The notes under the pieces were generated by a model, which saw only the letters and a program-made list of their open reading frames with translations, was not told the DNA's origin and made no database searches. This document shows positions 41,501-49,783 of a stretch of DNA of 64,000 bases, piece by piece. This DNA comes from Hymenobacter aranciens. Lineage in GTDB: Bacteria > Bacteroidota > Bacteroidia > Cytophagales > Hymenobacteraceae. The stretch covers positions 186,001 through 250,000 of the forward strand of contig NZ_JAUQSY010000001.1 in assembly GCF_030580865.1 (NCBI RefSeq), in the 5' to 3' direction. Every line of letters starts with the position of its first letter. Positions within the stretch are counted from its first letter, which is position 1. A program made the position numbers and the translations under genes.

Positions 41501-41822
41501 TGTCCGTCGTTGGGTGGTAGGGGGAGGAAATCCGGGTTCTGCGGTGAGAGGCAAAAGAGCCGGGCTAGTAGTTTCTCCGTCGATAGGCGATGCTGCGGGC
41601 AGCTTGGGAAAAGAAGTGAAAAAGAGTCGAGCAATTGGCTTTTTTTAGTGGTTATAAAGCCAGCCTTGGGGTAAAGCTAAGGCAAACTTTTCGTAACTCC
41701 GGCATTTTTGCTCGGAAAAAGTCAAAGATTCTTTATTTGGTACAATGATTTGGGCGAAAAATCTTTTTCGCCCTTGCAACCATCCCGAAACTTTCGGCGT
41801 ACTAGCGCCCTTCTATTTCCCT
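41501..41822. other. Intergenic interval with a perfect hairpin
   Basis: No gene is supported. The divergent promoters of the NlpC/P60 and HERVH genes should lie here. The hairpin GGGCGAAAAA (41752-41761), loop TC, TTTTTCGCCC (41764-41773) is perfect. It would lie in the leader of the gene at 41823, or in its first codons if translation began at the ATG at 41745, which is why the later ATG is preferred. Confidence 0.45.
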
Positions 41823-42146
41823 ATGTCTGAGCCCACCAAATTCCCCCGCACCTGGACCAACTCGCCGCTGGCCCGCATTGCCCGCTTGGTGCTGGGCAAT
41901 AAGGCCAACGTGGCCATGGTCATTGGCCAGACCGTGCATCTGAGTGGGGCCACCCGCGAAGAGTTTCTGGCCGACGCCGAGTGGCTGGCGCACGAGCGCG
42001 TGCACATCCGGCAGTTTCGGGAGCACGGCTTCGTGCCCTTTCTGTGGAAATACCTGGTGGAATCGGCGCGGGTGGGCTACTTCAACAATAAGTTTGAAGT
42101 GGAAGCGCGGGAGGAAGCGTATCGGCTGACACGGGGGAAGCGCTGA
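41823..42146 (+). CDS. Small protein with HExxH-like HERVH motif, hypothetical
   Basis: A 107-residue protein with AHERVHIRQFREHG near residue 59 and a downstream Glu-rich helix (NNKFEVEAREEAYRL). This is the H-E-x-x-H plus downstream acidic pattern of DUF4157-type zinc metalloproteases in a minimal form. The stretch FVPFLWKYLVESARVGYFNNK matches the usual aromatic-rich region between the two. No signal peptide. A small cytoplasmic zinc protein or peptidase relative is likely; activity is uncertain because of its size. Confidence 0.65.
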   Translation: MSEPTKFPRTWTNSPLARIARLVLGNKANVAMVIGQTVHLSGATREEFLADAEWLAHERVHIRQFREHGFVPFLWKYLVESARVGYFNNKFEVEAREEAYRLTRGKR

Positions 42147-42154
42147 AAAGCGAA

Positions 42155-42245
42155 CTGTCATCTTGAGCGCCGCGAAGGACCTGCTCACGCCGGAACAATA
42201 ACTGTTCGGACGCGAGCAGGTCCTTCGCGGCGCTCAAGATGACAG
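42155..42245. repeat. Palindromic repeat, GTCAT..TTGAG family, copy D
   Basis: A perfect 32-base inverted repeat: 42155-42186 against 42214-42245 with a 27-base loop. The arm begins CTGTCATCTTGAGCGCCGCG and ends GAAGGACCTGCTC. It lies between two convergent genes. Confidence 0.9.
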
Positions 42246-42262
42246 CTCTTTGCAATTCTGGC

Positions 42263-42991
42263 TTACAGCTGCGCCAGCCGCCCGCCATCCACCACCAGCG
42301 TGGTGCCGTTCACAAACGACGCCTCGCTCGAGGCCAGGAAGCAGATGGCGGCCGCCAACTCGCGGGGCTTGCCAATCTGCCCGCTGAGGTGCTCGGCGCC
42401 CGATTTGATGTTCGGATTGTCGTGCAGCATGGGCGTATCCACGGCACCGGGCGCTACGGCGTTGATGCGGGCCTGGGTGTGGGGAATTTCGAGGCTGAGG
42501 CCGCGCACGAAGGCCTCCATCGCGCCCTTGCTGGCGGCGTAGGGCACCACGTTGGCGCTGGTCTGGTGCGCATGGACCGACGAGACGGCTACCACTGCGC
42601 CGTGCTGCATGTGCGGCAGACAAAGCTGACAGAGGCGAAACAGCGCCCGCAGGTTGACGGCAAAAAGCTGGTCCCAAGCCTTGGAGGTGATTTTTAGAAT
42701 CGGCTCGTAGGTCATCATGGCCGCGTCATTCACCAGCACGTCGATGCGGCCCCAGCGGGCCAGGGTTTTGCGCACGGCGGCGGCCAGCTGCCGGTCTTTG
42801 CCCACATCGGCTTTCAGGAAAAGGATTTCGCCGCCCAACTTTTTAATCTCGGCCACTACTTCCTGGCCTTCGGCGGCGTCGCGGCCGACGGCCGCTATTT
42901 TGCCGCCTTCGCGGGCCATTTGCAGAGCGGTGGCGCGGCCGATGCCCGAAGTGGCACCGGTGATGAAGCAAACTTTATCGGTAAAGCGCAC
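42263..42991 (-). CDS. Short-chain dehydrogenase/reductase (SDR)
   Basis: A 242-residue classical SDR. The cofactor motif is TGATSGIGRA (residues 11-20), VLVNDAAMM replaces the usual NNAG, the Ser is in VAVSSVHAH, and the catalytic Tyr-x3-Lys is YAASKGA. APGAVDTPML and the C-terminal VNGTTLVVDGG are normal. The start is GTG at 42991. Arg40-type residues after beta-2 (VGRDA) suggest NADP or NAD by ordinary rules, not decided. Substrate unknown; monocistronic. Confidence 0.88.
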   Translation of the reverse strand: MRFTDKVCFITGATSGIGRATALQMAREGGKIAAVGRDAAEGQEVVAEIKKLGGEILFLKADVGKDRQLAAAVRKTLARWGRIDVLVNDAAMMTYEPILKITSKAWDQLFAVNLRALFRLCQLCLPHMQHGAVVAVSSVHAHQTSANVVPYAASKGAMEAFVRGLSLEIPHTQARINAVAPGAVDTPMLHDNPNIKSGAEHLSGQIGKPRELAAAICFLASSEASFVNGTTLVVDGGRLAQL

Positions 42992-43231
42992 GGTATTAGC
43001 GGCTATGTGCGACGGATGGCCGCGTTAAAAGTATTGGTAGGCAGTACGGTAGCGCCGGGCTAAAGTTGGCGGCGGCGGGAGCTGTCAAATCCGGCTGCTT
43101 ACTACTTGTTTCGGTACAGGATTAAAACAAATGCCGGCTTAGTGCAACTTTGACGGCGGCGATTACGAATACTACCCAGCGCCGCCTCAGCGGTTGGCGT
43201 CACCCTTCCTTTCCACCTTCATTCCTTTCCC

Positions 43232-43945
43232 ATGAATACCCAGCAAAACAAGCCGACTGCCTCGGCAACTGATACCAATTCCCGTTCGCAAGCTTCCTCG
43301 TCGCCAGCGCCGAGCAATGCCAGCGCCCAAACCTCGGCCGACCAGCCTACCAGCATCATCGACAGCGCCCTGGCCAGTGGCCGCAGCGCCCTCGACAGTG
43401 CCGTAGAAAGCGGCCGCAGTGTGCTCGATAGCGCCGTCGAAACGGGCCGCACCGCCCTCGACAGCGGTAAAAAATGGATTGGGGACGCGCACCTGCGCGA
43501 AACTGTTGACCAGACCACGCAGAGCGTGAAAGACTGGAGCGGCCGCGCTGCTGCTAAAGTCGGCAACCTCAGCACCACCCAGAAAGTAGTAGGCGGCGCC
43601 ATCCTGGCCGCTGGCCTGGGCTGGCTGGCCTACCGCAAAGTGAAAGCCTCGGACGCTTCGTCGTCGGAGAGCAGCGACAGCAGCCCGCGCTCAGTATATG
43701 GCCGCTCGGGCAGCTTCACCCGCACCGGCAGCGCTGGTTACCAGGCGCCCGATGCTTCCAACCGTCGCCCGGCCAATACCAGCAACCGCCCGGCTTCGAT
43801 GCCGTCGTTTGGTGGCGAGTCGAGCGCTAAGCGTCCCAGCGACTCCGGCTTCGGTGGCGCTTCGACCAGCGACTTCAGCAGCCGGGCTTCGGGCTCGGGC
43901 AGCAGCTACCGCTCGCAAGACGATGACTATCGCACGATTGAATAA
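43232..43945 (+). CDS. Hypothetical membrane protein with 11-residue repeats
   Basis: A 237-residue protein. The N-terminal 40 residues are Ser/Thr/Gln-rich and disordered. Three 11-residue repeats then run from about 43 to 76 (IDSALASGRSA, LDSAVESGRSV, LDSAVETGRTA), probably an amphipathic helix. One membrane segment follows (VVGGAILAAGLGWLAYRKV, about 116-134). The C-terminal 100 residues are Ser/Gly/Arg-rich and disordered. The design is similar to YtxH or DUF883-type stress proteins; no family is assigned. Confidence 0.65.
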   Translation: MNTQQNKPTASATDTNSRSQASSSPAPSNASAQTSADQPTSIIDSALASGRSALDSAVESGRSVLDSAVETGRTALDSGKKWIGDAHLRETVDQTTQSVKDWSGRAAAKVGNLSTTQKVVGGAILAAGLGWLAYRKVKASDASSSESSDSSPRSVYGRSGSFTRTGSAGYQAPDASNRRPANTSNRPASMPSFGGESSAKRPSDSGFGGASTSDFSSRASGSGSSYRSQDDDYRTIE

Positions 43946-43971
43946 GGGTTAAATTCCCTGTTGATTAGTGG

Positions 43972-44006
43972 AAAACCCCGTCTCATTCAGTTGAGGCGGG
44001 GTTTTT
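43972..44006. terminator. Bidirectional terminator
   Basis: AAAACCCCG-CTCA, loop, TGAG-CGGGGTTTTT. It serves the rightward gene and overlaps the last codons of the leftward gene at 43987. Confidence 0.8.
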
Positions 44007-44418
44007 CTTTTTGCAGGCTATAGTGGTAAACAGGCGCTGAATTCAGCCAGCGCCAGAAAATCAGGCCGCCCAAGGCGTAGGCAAGCACATCGAAGCCATC
44101 GGCGGTAGCGGTGTGCGGCTGCAAATAAGGCAGTAGCAACTCAAACCAGATACTTAGGACTGCCCAGGTGCTTATTACCCAGGCAACTGGCAGCGTGAAG
44201 CCGGATTGCCTGAAATAAACGTGACGCATGAGCCACAGCGCCCCACTCAGGATGAGCGGCAGGGCTAGCACATCGGCCAGATAGGAGGTGATAATGGCCG
44301 GCAACGGCCAATGCAGCCAGTGCCGGTTAGCATATAATAGCCCGTAGGTCAGCGTAAATGCTGTTAGTAACAGAGAGTGGGCATGATGCCTCAACCAGCC
44401 AGCACGGTGACTACCCAT
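43987..44418 (-). CDS. Small polytopic membrane protein, hypothetical
   Basis: A 143-residue protein with about four membrane segments (LLLTAFTLTYGLLYAN; ADVLALPLILSGALWLM; LPVAWVISTWAVLSIWFELL; FDVLAYALGGLIFWRWL) and conserved-looking HWPLPAIITSYLADVL. Proteins of this size and pattern in the genus are sometimes named magnesium citrate transporter or VanZ-like, without proof (recollection, low certainty). It overlaps the zinc-ribbon gene upstream by 28 bases, so they form an operon. Confidence 0.6.
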   Translation of the reverse strand: MGSHRAGWLRHHAHSLLLTAFTLTYGLLYANRHWLHWPLPAIITSYLADVLALPLILSGALWLMRHVYFRQSGFTLPVAWVISTWAVLSIWFELLLPYLQPHTATADGFDVLAYALGGLIFWRWLNSAPVYHYSLQKEKPRLN

Positions 44419-44705
44419 ACCACGAAGGCCACAATGGCGGCAAAAAACAATTGGCCCCCGCGAATCACATATTTGGCCAGCTTCAGGGGTAGTGGGTCGT
44501 CGGGATTGATGTCGATGAGGACCAGGTTGGGCCCGGATTTATCATTCAGGGCCTGACGGGCTTGGTCGTTGGCCACGCGGTGCGGCTCCAGCGTCTGTTG
44601 GCAGTGCTCGCAGCGGTCGTCGGGGTGCTGCTGCCAGCTGGTCCACTGGCCGCAGTGAGGGCACTTTTTGGTGGAAGCCAGCGGGGCGGGGGAGTCGGGA
44701 TGCAT
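44391..44705 (-). CDS. Zinc-ribbon membrane protein, hypothetical
   Basis: A 104-residue protein. An N-terminal zinc ribbon (KKCPHCGQW, then DRCEHCQQT, residues about 13-37) is followed by a linker with LVLIDINPDDPLPLKLAKY and one C-terminal membrane segment (LFFAAIVAFVVWVVTVL). Both CxxC pairs are intact. The ribbon faces the cytoplasm if orientation follows the basic linker. It is translationally coupled to the following membrane protein. Confidence 0.65.
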   Translation of the reverse strand: MHPDSPAPLASTKKCPHCGQWTSWQQHPDDRCEHCQQTLEPHRVANDQARQALNDKSGPNLVLIDINPDDPLPLKLAKYVIRGGQLFFAAIVAFVVWVVTVLAG

Positions 44706-44744
44706 AGCGAGAGTATCCGAAAAGGCACACTGACTGCCGGTGAA

Positions 44745-44787
44745 TAGAAAAAGCCCGTTGATAATCGTTTGATTATCAACGGGCTTT
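44745..44787 (-). terminator. Terminator of tRNA-Thr
   Basis: A perfect 17-bp stem AAAGCCCGTTGATAATC with a 4-base loop; the minus strand continues into a T run. Confidence 0.9.
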
Positions 44788-44790
44788 AGA

Positions 44791-44862
44791 GCCTTCTACG
44801 GGATTCGAACCTGCGACCTGCTCATTACGAATGAGCTGCTCTACCAGCTGAGCTAAGAAGGC
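44791..44862 (-). tRNA. tRNA-Thr (anticodon CGT)
   Basis: The 72-nt cloverleaf folds as acceptor GCCTTCT/AGAAGGC, D-arm GCTC/GAGC, anticodon arm GCTCA-TTCGTAA-TGAGC, and T-arm GCAGG-TTCGAAT-CCCGT. The anticodon CGT reads ACG (Thr). The CCA end is not encoded. One A-C mismatch is seen inside the T-stem (second G-T pair at its base), which is unusual but does not disturb the TTCGAAT loop. A strong terminator follows. Confidence 0.93.
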
Positions 44863-45001
44863 GTTTCCCATACAGTATTTCCGATTGGGACAACAAAGAT
44901 AGGCAAGCCGGATAAAGCGGCGCAACCTTCTGGCTGAAAAAAAACAACAACCCGCTCCCAGGCCCTGCGTTTTACGCTTGCCACTCCATCTTTTTCCAGC
45001 T

Positions 45002-45442
45002 ATGAAAATTCTCCGTTCCCTCGCCGCCGGTTTTGCCGGTGCTTTGGCCCTCAATGTACTGCACGAAACAATGCGCCGCCTGCGCCCCCACGATGCCCCG
45101 CGCATGGACGTGCTGGGCGAGCGCGGCCTGCGCAAGCTGCTGGCCGCCGCCGACGCCCCCCAACCCGACGACGATACCGCCTACGCCCTGACCATGGCGG
45201 GCGACCTGGTTTCAAACGGCCTCTACTACAGCATGGTGGGTAGCGGCCCGCACACCATTGCACGGGGCGTGGGCTTGGGGCTGGCGGCGGGCATCGGCGG
45301 CGTAGTGCTGCCGGGGCCGCTGGGCCTGGGCGAGGCGCCGAGCAACCGCACCCCCCAAACCAAGCTCATGACCGTGGCCTGGTACACGCTGGGCGGGCTG
45401 GTGGCCGGGGCGGTGGCACAAGGCCTGCGGCAGCGGGACTAG
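45002..45442 (+). CDS. Hypothetical membrane protein
   Basis: A 146-residue protein with an N-terminal hydrophobic helix (LAAGFAGALALNVL), a polar stretch with a conserved-looking RRLRPHDAPRMDVLG, and two further Gly/Ala-rich membrane segments (GVGLGLAAGIGGVVLPGPLG; VAWYTLGGLVAGAVAQGL). It looks like a small inner membrane protein often annotated as hypothetical in the genus. No close named family is recognised. Monocistronic. Confidence 0.65.
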   Translation: MKILRSLAAGFAGALALNVLHETMRRLRPHDAPRMDVLGERGLRKLLAAADAPQPDDDTAYALTMAGDLVSNGLYYSMVGSGPHTIARGVGLGLAAGIGGVVLPGPLGLGEAPSNRTPQTKLMTVAWYTLGGLVAGAVAQGLRQRD

Positions 45443-45446
45443 GCCG

Positions 45447-45454
45447 TAAATTTG
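45447..45454 (+). promoter_or_regulatory. Candidate -7 element of the DUF4834 gene
   Basis: TAAATTTG, 92 bases before the ATG, with no convincing -33. Confidence 0.35.
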
Positions 45455-45546
45455 CGACTTGTTAAAGCAATTTTCCGGTTTGCGCGTTAAGCAGGCAGGA
45501 GTGCCGGGCTGTGTCAGTCCGGCGTAATACAAAAAGCATTTTGCCA

Positions 45547-45816
45547 ATGGAGTACATTCTGATTCTGCTGATTGCGCTTATTTTCATTCGGTTCATCCTG
45601 CCCGGCCTGGTGAAGGCGCTGCTGGCACGATTTATCCGAAAGCAGATGCGTACTCACGGTTTCGAGGTGCCGCCGCAGGCACCGCCCCGGTCTGGGCCCA
45701 CGCCGTCGGCAGGGCAGGTGCGCGTTGATTTTGTGCCGCCCCGCCAGACCATCAACCCCGACAAGCCGCACAGTGCTCAGGGAGGCGAGTACGTTGATTT
45801 TGAAGAAATAAAATAA
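45547..45816 (+). CDS. DUF4834 family small membrane protein
   Basis: An 89-residue protein with one N-terminal membrane segment (YILILLIALIFIRFILPGL), a basic juxtamembrane region (LARFIRKQMR), a Pro-rich linker and a C-terminal GGEYVDFEEIK, the conserved ending of DUF4834. Function unknown. Its stop overlaps the base of the bidirectional terminator at 45815. Confidence 0.8.
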   Translation: MEYILILLIALIFIRFILPGLVKALLARFIRKQMRTHGFEVPPQAPPRSGPTPSAGQVRVDFVPPRQTINPDKPHSAQGGEYVDFEEIK

Positions 45817-45853
45817 GCAGAGTGCCCGGGTGAGCAACCCGGGCACTCTGCTT
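45815..45853. terminator. Bidirectional terminator shared by two convergent genes
   Basis: AAGCAGAGTGCCCGGGT (45815-45831) pairs perfectly with 45837-45853 around GAGCA. The two ends of the stem are embedded in the stop codons of the flanking genes (TAA at 45814-45816, and TAA on the minus strand at 45855-45853). Confidence 0.85.
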
Positions 45854-48501
45854 TAAAAGCCCAGACCGAACCGCAGGCCGGTGCCCAGCCGCTCGCCGCT
45901 TTGCAGGGCGGTGTATAAATCAACGCGCAGCACTTTTACAATGTGCTCGATGCCCACGCCCAGCTCCAGGTAGTGGCCGGCAGCGGCGGTGTGCAGGTAG
46001 TTGAGCGAGGCTACTTCCTGCCATTTCAGGCGGCGCAGCAGCGGCACCTTGTTCAGGATGAAGCCGTTGAAATGATGGTTGTAGTGGCCTTCGAAGTAGC
46101 TGTTGTTGGTGCTGAAGCGGTAGTAGTCGAGCAGCTGGAAGTCGCTGAAGTCGCCGGTGAGGATGGTGCGGTTGCCGGAGAAATGGCGGTAGTCGATGAA
46201 CGTCATCCCCGCCCGCGAGCCCAGGAAGCCGCCCACGGCCGCCTCGTAGTTGCTGGTGCCGAACAGGCCGAGCTTAAAGCTGTGGCGCACACCGGCCTGC
46301 GCCAGCGTGTAGCGCACATCGGAGCCCAGCACGCCGGCGATGGCGTGGCGGGCCTGCATGTTGAAAGTAGGCCACTTCGAGCCGAGGTTGATTTTGCCGG
46401 TGGGGCGGGTGATGTAGCGCTGGCCGGGCTTGAAGTCGAGCGACACGCTCATGGTCAGCAATTGGCTACGGTTGAAACGGGTGTCGGGCAACTCGTCGCT
46501 CACCGGGGCGTTGGGCGTGAAGGCGCGGCCGGGCACATCATTTATGAGCTTGTAAGTGCTGTTTTCCAGCTCGTGACGGTCGAAGTAGGCGCCGCTGACG
46601 CGGAGGTTGAGGCCATTCACGGGCTCGGTCACGTATACCAGCTCGGCGCCGTCGCGGCGGTAGAGCTTGGCGTAGTTCTGGTTGACCAGCAGCGTGTAAA
46701 TGCTGTTGATGGCGGGCGTGAGCTGGCTGTTGTGGTCGAAATTCTGGATGGTGCGGCCCACGGACACGCTGACCTGCTGACGCTTCACCGGGTGCAGCTG
46801 CCAGTCAATTTCCAGGTTGGGCTTCAATCGCTCATCGGCAAAACCGTAGCGCAGCGTGGGCTTAATGGTAAGAAAGCGCCGGTCTTCGGTGCGCTGGGTG
46901 AAGATGGCCTGCGCGTTGAGCACCGTGCCTTCCACGGTGTTATACTGAATAATCTGGGCCACGGGCAGCACCGAGGTGCTGCGCTTGCGGAAGGTATTGC
47001 TGTACGTGTAGCCACCGATGAGAAGCTTGATAGGCTCGAACTTGTTGCGCTCGCGGTCGAGCGAATCCTGGTAGGGGCGCGAGTTACGGATAACTTCGGA
47101 GCTGTCTTTCACGTGGTAATCCTTCTGCTCCTCCAGCGTAAGGGGCACGGGGCGCACCTGGTCCCAGTAGGCCGAGTCGCGCTCGTTCACGCCTTTCTCG
47201 ACCAACTGCACCTCGTTGCGGCCCATTTGAGCGAATGGGTCGTTTTTCACCGAGTCACGCTGGGCCTGCTTCACCTGCTTGCGCACCTGCTTGTTGAGGC
47301 CGCTGAGGTCGGGCTTGCGCTTGCGAATCTGGGCGGCGGTTTCCTGGCCCTTCGGGGCGTCGTCCTTGCCTTCCTTGACGACCGGCGGCGGCGTTTTGGC
47401 CACGGGCGGGGCCGGGTAGGTCGGCACGACGTTGGAGTAGTTCGTAAACACGGCCGTGAGGTAGCCCGAACCCTTAAAGCCCAGCGCGGAGAATGAGAAG
47501 TCGAGCTGCTGCGACTGGATGAGCCACACGTGGGGCGAGCCCGGCGCCGGCGCGTAAAGCTGCGAGATGTGCAGGCTTTCCACGTAGTCGAGCTGGGCGT
47601 TTTTGTCGAGGCTCAAATCGACGGAGTGGATGCGCCAGCTGCCGTCGGCAATATAGATGTAGCCCGAAAAGGCCGGGTCGTTGCGGCGGCGGGGCGTCAC
47701 GCGGATTTTATGCACCAGTTCGCCGCCCTGCTGTTTGCTGCCCACCAGCTCGTAACGGTAGAACAGCATGGCGTTGGAGGCAATGGGCGACACAAAGCCG
47801 CGCTCCGAGAAACCGCTCTTCAGCACGTTGTTGTAGAACGTCATGTTGCGCCCCGCGCTGGCCCGGTTGAAGCTGATGCCGCGGCTGTCGCCGCTCACGC
47901 GGCTCGAAATGGTGCGCTCCTTCACCACGTCGGGCTGGGTGAAGGAGATGTCGGACAGGGTTTCGGAGAGGTAGAAAATACCCGGTTTCAGGTCGGGGCC
48001 GGTTTTGAAGAGGCCTAGGATTTTGCTGGGCGTGTCCGAGAGGCGGCCCAAAGCTTTGATATAGAGTCGGCCCCGGAAGGCGGCTACCTCGCGCTTATGG
48101 TAAGCGCGCCACTGCTGGGCTTCCTGAATGATGGCGTAGGCCGGGTCGCGGTCGGTGGAGCGCACCAGCACTTCGCCGAGGTTGTAGGACTCGGGCTGCA
48201 AACTCACGTTTAGCGTGGTAACGGAGTCGCCGCCCAGCACGCGCACCGGCTGCACCAGCGGCCGGAAACCGACGTACTGAAACACCAGCTCATATTGCCC
48301 GGGGTCGAGGCGCAACTGATAGGAACCCTGCTCGTTGCTGGCGGTGCTGGTGGCGGTGCCGCGCACGGCCACGTTGGCAAAGGGCAGGATTTCGTTGGTG
48401 CTGCCGCTGATTTTGCCCCGGATGATGCCCGCGTAGGAAAGGCGCGCCGCCGGTCCCAGCAGGACCATTACGAGCAGCAGGCGAGTAAATAAAAGAGGCA
48501 T
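45853..48501 (-). CDS. DUF5686 outer membrane protein with carboxypeptidase-like regulatory domain
   Basis: An 882-residue protein: a signal peptide (MPLLFTRLLLVMVLLGP onward), a CarboxypepD_reg-like beta-sandwich (about residues 28-110; GKISGSTNEILPFANVAVRG, YQLRLDPGQYELVFQYVGF), then DUF5686, an outer membrane beta-barrel of unknown function ending in GTGLRFGLGF. Residues about 360-440 are a charged Lys/Pro-rich insertion. No plug or TonB box is seen, so it is not an ordinary SusC. The frame continues to 48519, but the signal peptide fits the ATG at 48501. Confidence 0.85.
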   Translation of the reverse strand: MPLLFTRLLLVMVLLGPAARLSYAGIIRGKISGSTNEILPFANVAVRGTATSTASNEQGSYQLRLDPGQYELVFQYVGFRPLVQPVRVLGGDSVTTLNVSLQPESYNLGEVLVRSTDRDPAYAIIQEAQQWRAYHKREVAAFRGRLYIKALGRLSDTPSKILGLFKTGPDLKPGIFYLSETLSDISFTQPDVVKERTISSRVSGDSRGISFNRASAGRNMTFYNNVLKSGFSERGFVSPIASNAMLFYRYELVGSKQQGGELVHKIRVTPRRRNDPAFSGYIYIADGSWRIHSVDLSLDKNAQLDYVESLHISQLYAPAPGSPHVWLIQSQQLDFSFSALGFKGSGYLTAVFTNYSNVVPTYPAPPVAKTPPPVVKEGKDDAPKGQETAAQIRKRKPDLSGLNKQVRKQVKQAQRDSVKNDPFAQMGRNEVQLVEKGVNERDSAYWDQVRPVPLTLEEQKDYHVKDSSEVIRNSRPYQDSLDRERNKFEPIKLLIGGYTYSNTFRKRSTSVLPVAQIIQYNTVEGTVLNAQAIFTQRTEDRRFLTIKPTLRYGFADERLKPNLEIDWQLHPVKRQQVSVSVGRTIQNFDHNSQLTPAINSIYTLLVNQNYAKLYRRDGAELVYVTEPVNGLNLRVSGAYFDRHELENSTYKLINDVPGRAFTPNAPVSDELPDTRFNRSQLLTMSVSLDFKPGQRYITRPTGKINLGSKWPTFNMQARHAIAGVLGSDVRYTLAQAGVRHSFKLGLFGTSNYEAAVGGFLGSRAGMTFIDYRHFSGNRTILTGDFSDFQLLDYYRFSTNNSYFEGHYNHHFNGFILNKVPLLRRLKWQEVASLNYLHTAAAGHYLELGVGIEHIVKVLRVDLYTALQSGERLGTGLRFGLGF

Positions 48502-48675
48502 AGGTAGGAGCAGGAGCAAGACGCGGTGCCAAAATACGGCACATAACGGGCAGATGGTTGGTAAAAGCCCAGCAGCTGCACTAACGCTGACGCGACGAAT
48601 ACATTTTAAGGCCGCCCGCTAAGGCAACGAATTTCGCTGCCCGATGTTAGTTCTTTGTGCAATCAGCGCCTTCCT

Positions 48676-49179
48676 ATGTTTAAAACCGACAAAACCCCCA
48701 AGCAATACACGCCCGGCGAGGCCCTGCAGAAAATTGCCTCCTTCTGCGCCTACCAGGAGCGCACCCAGAAGGAAGTGGAGCAAAAGCTTAAGTCCTACGG
48801 CCTTGACGAAGATGAGGCCGGCGAAATCATCATCCGCCTGAGCCGCGAAAAGCTGCTGGATGAGGAGCGGTTTGCCAAAGCCTACGTGAGCGGGCACTAT
48901 CGCCAGAAGAAGTGGGGCCGCCGCCGCATCGTGCAGGAATTGAAGCAGAAAGGCATCAGCGAGTACTGCATTAAGTCGGGCCTGAAGGAAATCGACGGCG
49001 ACGAATACTACCAGAACCTGGTGGATGTTCTGGAGAAGAAAGACCGGCAGGAAAAGGAGAAAAATCCGCGCGTGCGGCGGCAGAAAATGTCGGTGTACCT
49101 GACGGGCAAAGGCTACGAGCAGGACTTGATAAAAATGGCGCTGGATGAGCTGGGCAAAGCACCGGAAGACGACGAATAG
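48676..49179 (+). CDS. recX: Regulatory protein RecX
   Basis: A 167-residue RecX, which binds RecA filaments and limits their growth. The three-helix RecX repeats are visible: ALQKIASFCAYQERTQKEVEQ, then IIIRLSREKLLDEERFAKAYV and KKWGRRRIVQELKQKGIS, and the C-terminal VYLTGKGYEQDLIKMAL. RecX genes usually follow recA; here it stands alone. The start at 48676 is preferred over 48655. The C-terminal tail is acidic. Confidence 0.88.
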   Translation: MFKTDKTPKQYTPGEALQKIASFCAYQERTQKEVEQKLKSYGLDEDEAGEIIIRLSREKLLDEERFAKAYVSGHYRQKKWGRRRIVQELKQKGISEYCIKSGLKEIDGDEYYQNLVDVLEKKDRQEKEKNPRVRRQKMSVYLTGKGYEQDLIKMALDELGKAPEDDE

Positions 49180-49240
49180 CCGTCCGGGCAACAATTCCGG
49201 CGCAGATTGGTAAGGCAGAAGCACCTCATCAGCCCGTCTC

Positions 49241-49723
49241 ATGGAAAAAGCCGCCCGCACCGCCCTCGTGGCCGAACTCATTGCCCTCATCACCAAAGGC
49301 AACGCCCACGCCACTTTCGAAGAGGCCGTGGCCGACCTCACGCCGGAAATCTGGAACCAGCACGTGCCCGAGGTGCCCTACACCATCTGGCACTTGGCGG
49401 AGCACGTCCGCATTGCCCAGTGGGACATTCTGGAATTCAGCCTCGACGCCCGCCACCAATCGCCGGAATGGCCCGCGGGCTACTGGCCCGCCAAAGACGC
49501 CACCGCCGACGAGCAAACCTGGCAGCACACCCTCGACCAGATAAGCGCCGACCGTCAGCGGTTCATTGACTTGCTGCAGAATCCTGCTACCGATTTGCTG
49601 GCCCCGCTGCCCCACGGCACGGGCCAGAATATCCTGCGCGAAGCCCTGCTCATCGGCGACCACAATGCCTACCACACCAGCGAAATCATCCTGCTCCGCC
49701 GGCTACTGAAGGCCTGGAAGTAG
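49241..49723 (+). CDS. DinB family protein
   Basis: A 160-residue four-helix DinB/DfsB-like protein. The metal-ligand histidines appear in IWHLAEHVRIAQWDIL near residue 50 and in LIGDHNAYHTSEI near 138-142. The family includes bacillithiol transferases and other metal-dependent thiol enzymes, which fits the YpdA protein in this window (inference). It is full length with no signal peptide. Confidence 0.85.
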   Translation: MEKAARTALVAELIALITKGNAHATFEEAVADLTPEIWNQHVPEVPYTIWHLAEHVRIAQWDILEFSLDARHQSPEWPAGYWPAKDATADEQTWQHTLDQISADRQRFIDLLQNPATDLLAPLPHGTGQNILREALLIGDHNAYHTSEIILLRRLLKAWK

Positions 49724-49749
49724 ACTGTAACTGGCCCGGCGTGCCCCTG

Positions 49750-49757
49750 TATCTTTG
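49750..49757 (+). promoter_or_regulatory. -7 element of the Uma2 gene
   Basis: TATCTTTG, 26 bases before the ATG. Confidence 0.45.
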
Positions 49758-49783
49758 AGGAAAGCACTTTCACCTCGATTCAT

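Noticed and set aside
41745..41822. N-terminal extension of the HERVH protein from the ATG at 41745
   Set aside because: The extra 26 codons cover a perfect hairpin and have no conserved features; the ATG at 41823 fits better.
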